Assembly: GCF_039595395.1 (NCBI RefSeq)
Contig: NZ_JBCNLP010000001.1
Span: 2,294,001-2,358,000 of the forward strand
DNA length: 64,000 bases
Direction of reading: 5' to 3'
Origin: Novosphingobium sp.
GTDB lineage: Bacteria; Pseudomonadota; Alphaproteobacteria; Sphingomonadales; Sphingomonadaceae
This document shows, piece after piece, positions 61,701 through 64,000 of the stretch. Under the pieces are notes generated by a model that saw nothing but the letters and a program-made list of their open reading frames with translations, searched no databases and was not told the DNA's origin. Numbering within the stretch: the first letter of the stretch is position 1; every line of letters starts with the position of its first letter. The position numbers and the translations under genes are program-made.

Positions 61701-63550
61701 CAGCCGAACACGCCATGCAGATGCCAGGAGAGATCGCCGGTGCCTTCCTCGACACCATCCCCGCGCCGGAAGATCCAGTAGCGCGCGCCGCCCTCCACCT
61801 CCACCCGGTAATAGTCCCTGACCGCCCACATCTCGCCAGGCCGCCGCCACCATTCTCCATGCACGCGTTCGGGGCCGTCACCGGCCACGACCCGATAGGT
61901 CCCGCCGCGCCAGGAAAAGCGGCGGGGCGGGTGATCGGGCAACAGCGCGATCACGCTGCTCAGGGGTTCGGGCCGGGCGAGCAACCGGGACGGGCGCGCC
62001 CATGCTGGCCAGCCCTTGGGCTCACCCAGGGGCATCATTCGGCGGATCGCCCGCTCAGGCACATCGCTCTCATGAGAGGAGAGGCGGAAGACGGCTTCAG
62101 GGGGCACGCGCCCGCTTAGCTGATCGACCAACAGAGCCAGATCTGGCGCATGATCGTCACGCCCCAGCTTGGCTGCCACCATGCTGGCCTGCAGATCCTC
62201 AACATGCGGTGCGATCAGCACCATCGTCTCGATGCCGAGACCAGGATCGATGCGCTCGATCCGCGCGACCAGCATGCGGGTAAGGTGCCTGGCGTCTCGG
62301 CTCGCCCGCGCGGTGCCGATACCCACCTTCTGCTCGCTGCCATCGACCAGCTGGCAGGTGAGATGGGCAGCGCGCAGCCCAAGGCGCCGCTGCTGGAGTT
62401 GGATCACCAGATCATCGACCAGATCGCCGATGACCTGAGCGATCGCATCGGCGGTGCCGATGGGTTCGAGGAGCTGCCGCTTTGCGCTGGGCGTTTCGAA
62501 AGCGGTGACCGGCACAATCGGCTCGGCCACCATGCCGCGAGCCTGATCGAGCCGCATAACGGTCGAGAGGCCCAGACGTTTGCCCAGTGGCCCACGCGGC
62601 ATGGGATAGAGATCGCCGATGCGTTCCAGGCCAAAGCGGGCTGCGGCATTGAGGGCGCCGGTTTCGAGGCGCAGGGCGGCCAGCGGCAGATCGGCCAGCG
62701 CGTGGGCTTCCTCCTTTGGTGGCAGCAGGATCATGGACTCACCGCCATAGCGGGCCAGGGCATGGGCCGCGCCCGGTGTCCCCGCTACCGCCACGCTGGC
62801 GGTAAAGCCGAGGCGGGAGAGAAAGCGCAGCAGGCGGTGGCAAAAGCGGGCCTCGCCTCCAAAGAGATGGGTGGTCCCGGTAAGATCGAACCACAAGCCA
62901 TCATGCCCGGAGACAGCTACCGTGGGCGTCCAGTGACCAAGGGCATGGAGGGCGAGGCGTTCAAGCCATGCAGCATCTTCCTCGGGCTCGGCATCGCGGA
63001 CATCGAGATCGCTCACCAGCGCGCGGGCATGGGCAGCAGCCATGCCGGGGTGGAGGCCCAGATCCAGCGCCAGCGGGCAGGCCGAGGTGATGATCTCGCG
63101 CTGGCCGCTGCGGGTGATCAGCACCATGGGGCGAGCCCAGGTCAGGCGCCCGCCCTGCAGCACGGCCATGGGGGAGCTGGCCGAGGGCATCGCCGTGCCA
63201 CCACCGCCACGCGCGCCTTCATCGGAAGGCATGGCCTTGAAGGGATGATCGGCATGTTCGCTGCGCCGTCCCATCTCGCGCATGGTGGGGCGCTGATGAG
63301 CCGGCAGGGCATCGATGGCCGCTGCCTGCCCCACGCCGTTCTGGGTATCATTACGCGCCCAGCGGGCGCCAGGGCGCCAGCCGCCGCCGCGCGGCACCGA
63401 GCAGGCGCCGGGGTCGTCGTCGATGGCCGGGGGCGGGAGCGATGAAGAGCGGGTGGGTGCGACGCGATCAGGCCGCGCGGTTGGCCGATCCAGCCGGCGC
63501 AATCGCTCGATCGATAGAAAGGGCAGGGCGAGCGAGGCAACCCTTGTCAT
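61700..63550 (-). CDS. imuB: ImuB, catalytically inactive Y-family polymerase-like protein
   Basis: A 616-residue protein. The N-terminus MTRVASLALPFLSIERLRRL decides the start at 63550. The Y-family fold is visible (MVLITRSGQREIITSACPLALDLGLHPGM, SVAVAGTPGAAHALARYGG, LERIGDLYPMPRGPLGKRLG), but the acidic metal-binding motifs of active DinB-type polymerases are missing. The C-terminal part (HGEWWRRPGEMWAVRDYYRVE) is the ImuB-specific end. It bridges the beta clamp, ImuA and DnaE2. There is an insertion of about 60 residues rich in Pro/Ala near residues 25-90. It overlaps imuA by 83 bases. Confidence 0.92.
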   Translation of the reverse strand: MTRVASLALPFLSIERLRRLDRPTARPDRVAPTRSSSLPPPAIDDDPGACSVPRGGGWRPGARWARNDTQNGVGQAAAIDALPAHQRPTMREMGRRSEHADHPFKAMPSDEGARGGGGTAMPSASSPMAVLQGGRLTWARPMVLITRSGQREIITSACPLALDLGLHPGMAAAHARALVSDLDVRDAEPEEDAAWLERLALHALGHWTPTVAVSGHDGLWFDLTGTTHLFGGEARFCHRLLRFLSRLGFTASVAVAGTPGAAHALARYGGESMILLPPKEEAHALADLPLAALRLETGALNAAARFGLERIGDLYPMPRGPLGKRLGLSTVMRLDQARGMVAEPIVPVTAFETPSAKRQLLEPIGTADAIAQVIGDLVDDLVIQLQQRRLGLRAAHLTCQLVDGSEQKVGIGTARASRDARHLTRMLVARIERIDPGLGIETMVLIAPHVEDLQASMVAAKLGRDDHAPDLALLVDQLSGRVPPEAVFRLSSHESDVPERAIRRMMPLGEPKGWPAWARPSRLLARPEPLSSVIALLPDHPPRRFSWRGGTYRVVAGDGPERVHGEWWRRPGEMWAVRDYYRVEVEGGARYWIFRRGDGVEEGTGDLSWHLHGVFG

Positions 63551-64000
63551 CACAGGCGTCCAGATCGAGAGAAAAGGGATTGCCGCCACGCTGGCGGGCA
63601 AGTTCGACTGACCAGCGTGCCCGGCCGACGCCGGGGTGCGGCAGGGGCGCCGAAGGCAGGCAGCCAATGCGCCAGCGGGTCATGGCGGAAGAGTTCTGGG
63701 TGAGCGGGCACTGATCACGCGCGCGATGTCGCCGGTAGAGCAGCATCGGCGTCTGCCCGTCGCTGGCCGCCAGTTGAAGCCGTCTTGTGGCAGTCATATC
63801 GGCTGAGCGCACTTCAGCGATGACGCAGGCCAGCGAACCATCGCGCAAGCCGTCCTCGGCGATTGCCAGCACCTCCTGATCTTTCTTCCCCTCCGCATAG
63901 AGCAGCCGGGAAGGGCCCAGGCCAACCTGTTCGAGACCGGGGGCATAAAGGTCGAAGCGCGAAACCGCCCAGAGCACGGTAAACCCCGAGCTGGCAAAGC
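63468..64000 (-). CDS. imuA: ImuA, C-terminal part (gene runs off the window)
   Basis: About 177 codons of a RecA-like SulA/ImuA family protein. The visible part reads FTVLWAVSRFDLYAPGLEQVGL, then RLLYAEGKKDQEVLAIAEDGLRDGSLACVIAEV, both characteristic of ImuA. The 5' end with the Walker A motif lies beyond position 64000. ImuA supports ImuB/DnaE2 mutagenesis and damps RecA activity. A LexA-controlled promoter is expected upstream, outside the window. Confidence 0.88.
   Translation of the reverse strand, partial: FASSGFTVLWAVSRFDLYAPGLEQVGLGPSRLLYAEGKKDQEVLAIAEDGLRDGSLACVIAEVRSADMTATRRLQLAASDGQTPMLLYRRHRARDQCPLTQNSSAMTRWRIGCLPSAPLPHPGVGRARWSVELARQRGGNPFSLDLDACDDKGCLARPALSIDRAIAPAGSANRAA

Noticed and set aside
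59271..61781. 836-codon open frame on the plus strand
   Set aside because: It mirrors dnaE2 on the other strand and has no protein-like motifs.
1..64000. CRISPR arrays, rRNA and tRNA genes
   Set aside because: I looked for regularly spaced direct repeats, tRNA-like cloverleafs and rRNA signatures and saw none. A tRNA-scanning program would be needed to be certain.

Overview
The window looks like chromosome (or a chromid) of a sphingomonad alphaproteobacterium of the Novosphingobium/Sphingobium kind. This is inferred from high GC and GC-rich third codon positions, TonB receptors whose plug starts with DIVVTG, a FecI/FecR/TonB-receptor/isopeptidase lasso-peptide locus, a luxI-phyH pair, the imuA-imuB-dnaE2 mutagenesis cassette, and plasmid/ICE genes of the DUF736/ArdC/ParB/MucR/DUF3363 type. 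No rRNA, tRNA or CRISPR array was seen.

Layout. (1) 1-4426, minus strand: cytochrome bo-type quinol oxidase operon cyoABCD, a 56-residue membrane protein and the edge of a flavodoxin-like reductase. (2) 4622-6903: a Tat-exported Gfo/Idh/MocA oxidoreductase convergent with a cation diffusion facilitator. (3) 7063-17535, minus strand: a nine-gene chemosensory operon in which nearly all genes overlap or abut: soluble MCP with two signalling tips, triple-domain CheW, CheB, CheR, CheA, STAS protein, single-domain response regulator, CheC and a hybrid histidine kinase. No flagellar genes are nearby, so the output is unknown. (4) 17.8-27 kb: stress and housekeeping genes (DksA-like zinc finger protein, DUF4186, Na+/H+ antiporter, membrane proteins including a 23-residue peptide, cupin, hemerythrin, Crp-type regulator, large-subunit catalase), separated by lower-GC gaps. 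(5) 27-28.9 kb: no convincing gene.

(6) 28.9-41 kb is the most interesting part. The plus strand carries an ECF sigma factor, FecR, a signalling TonB receptor and a prolyl-oligopeptidase-like lasso-peptide isopeptidase. Converging on it from the minus strand is luxR-luxI-phyH-gntR and then a lasso-peptide cluster: a 39-codon precursor not called by ordinary gene finding, an RRE-protease fusion (B) and a cyclase (C). The predicted mature peptide has 21 residues, starts GPLGVISD and ends GLSDD. It resembles the sphingonodins, but I do not recognise it as a described peptide. Quorum sensing and lasso production lie head to tail on the same strand. A lux-box-like inverted repeat and a hairpin covering the luxI ribosome binding site lie between luxR and luxI.

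(7) 41.3-56.7 kb is a decayed integrative/conjugative or plasmid backbone: a frameshifted DUF6499-DUF2285 gene, an OLD-family nuclease, DUF736, ArdC antirestriction protein, DUF2958, ParB, a MucR domain with a histone-H1-like tail, a small HTH protein, TraF peptidase, lytic transglycosylase and a relaxase. Integrase, RepA/ParA, TraG and the Trb type IV secretion genes are absent. Several long perfect inverted repeats lie in its gaps. (8) 56.7-64 kb: aldo/keto reductase, glutathione peroxidase, dnaE2, imuB and the 3' part of imuA, an SOS mutagenesis cassette.
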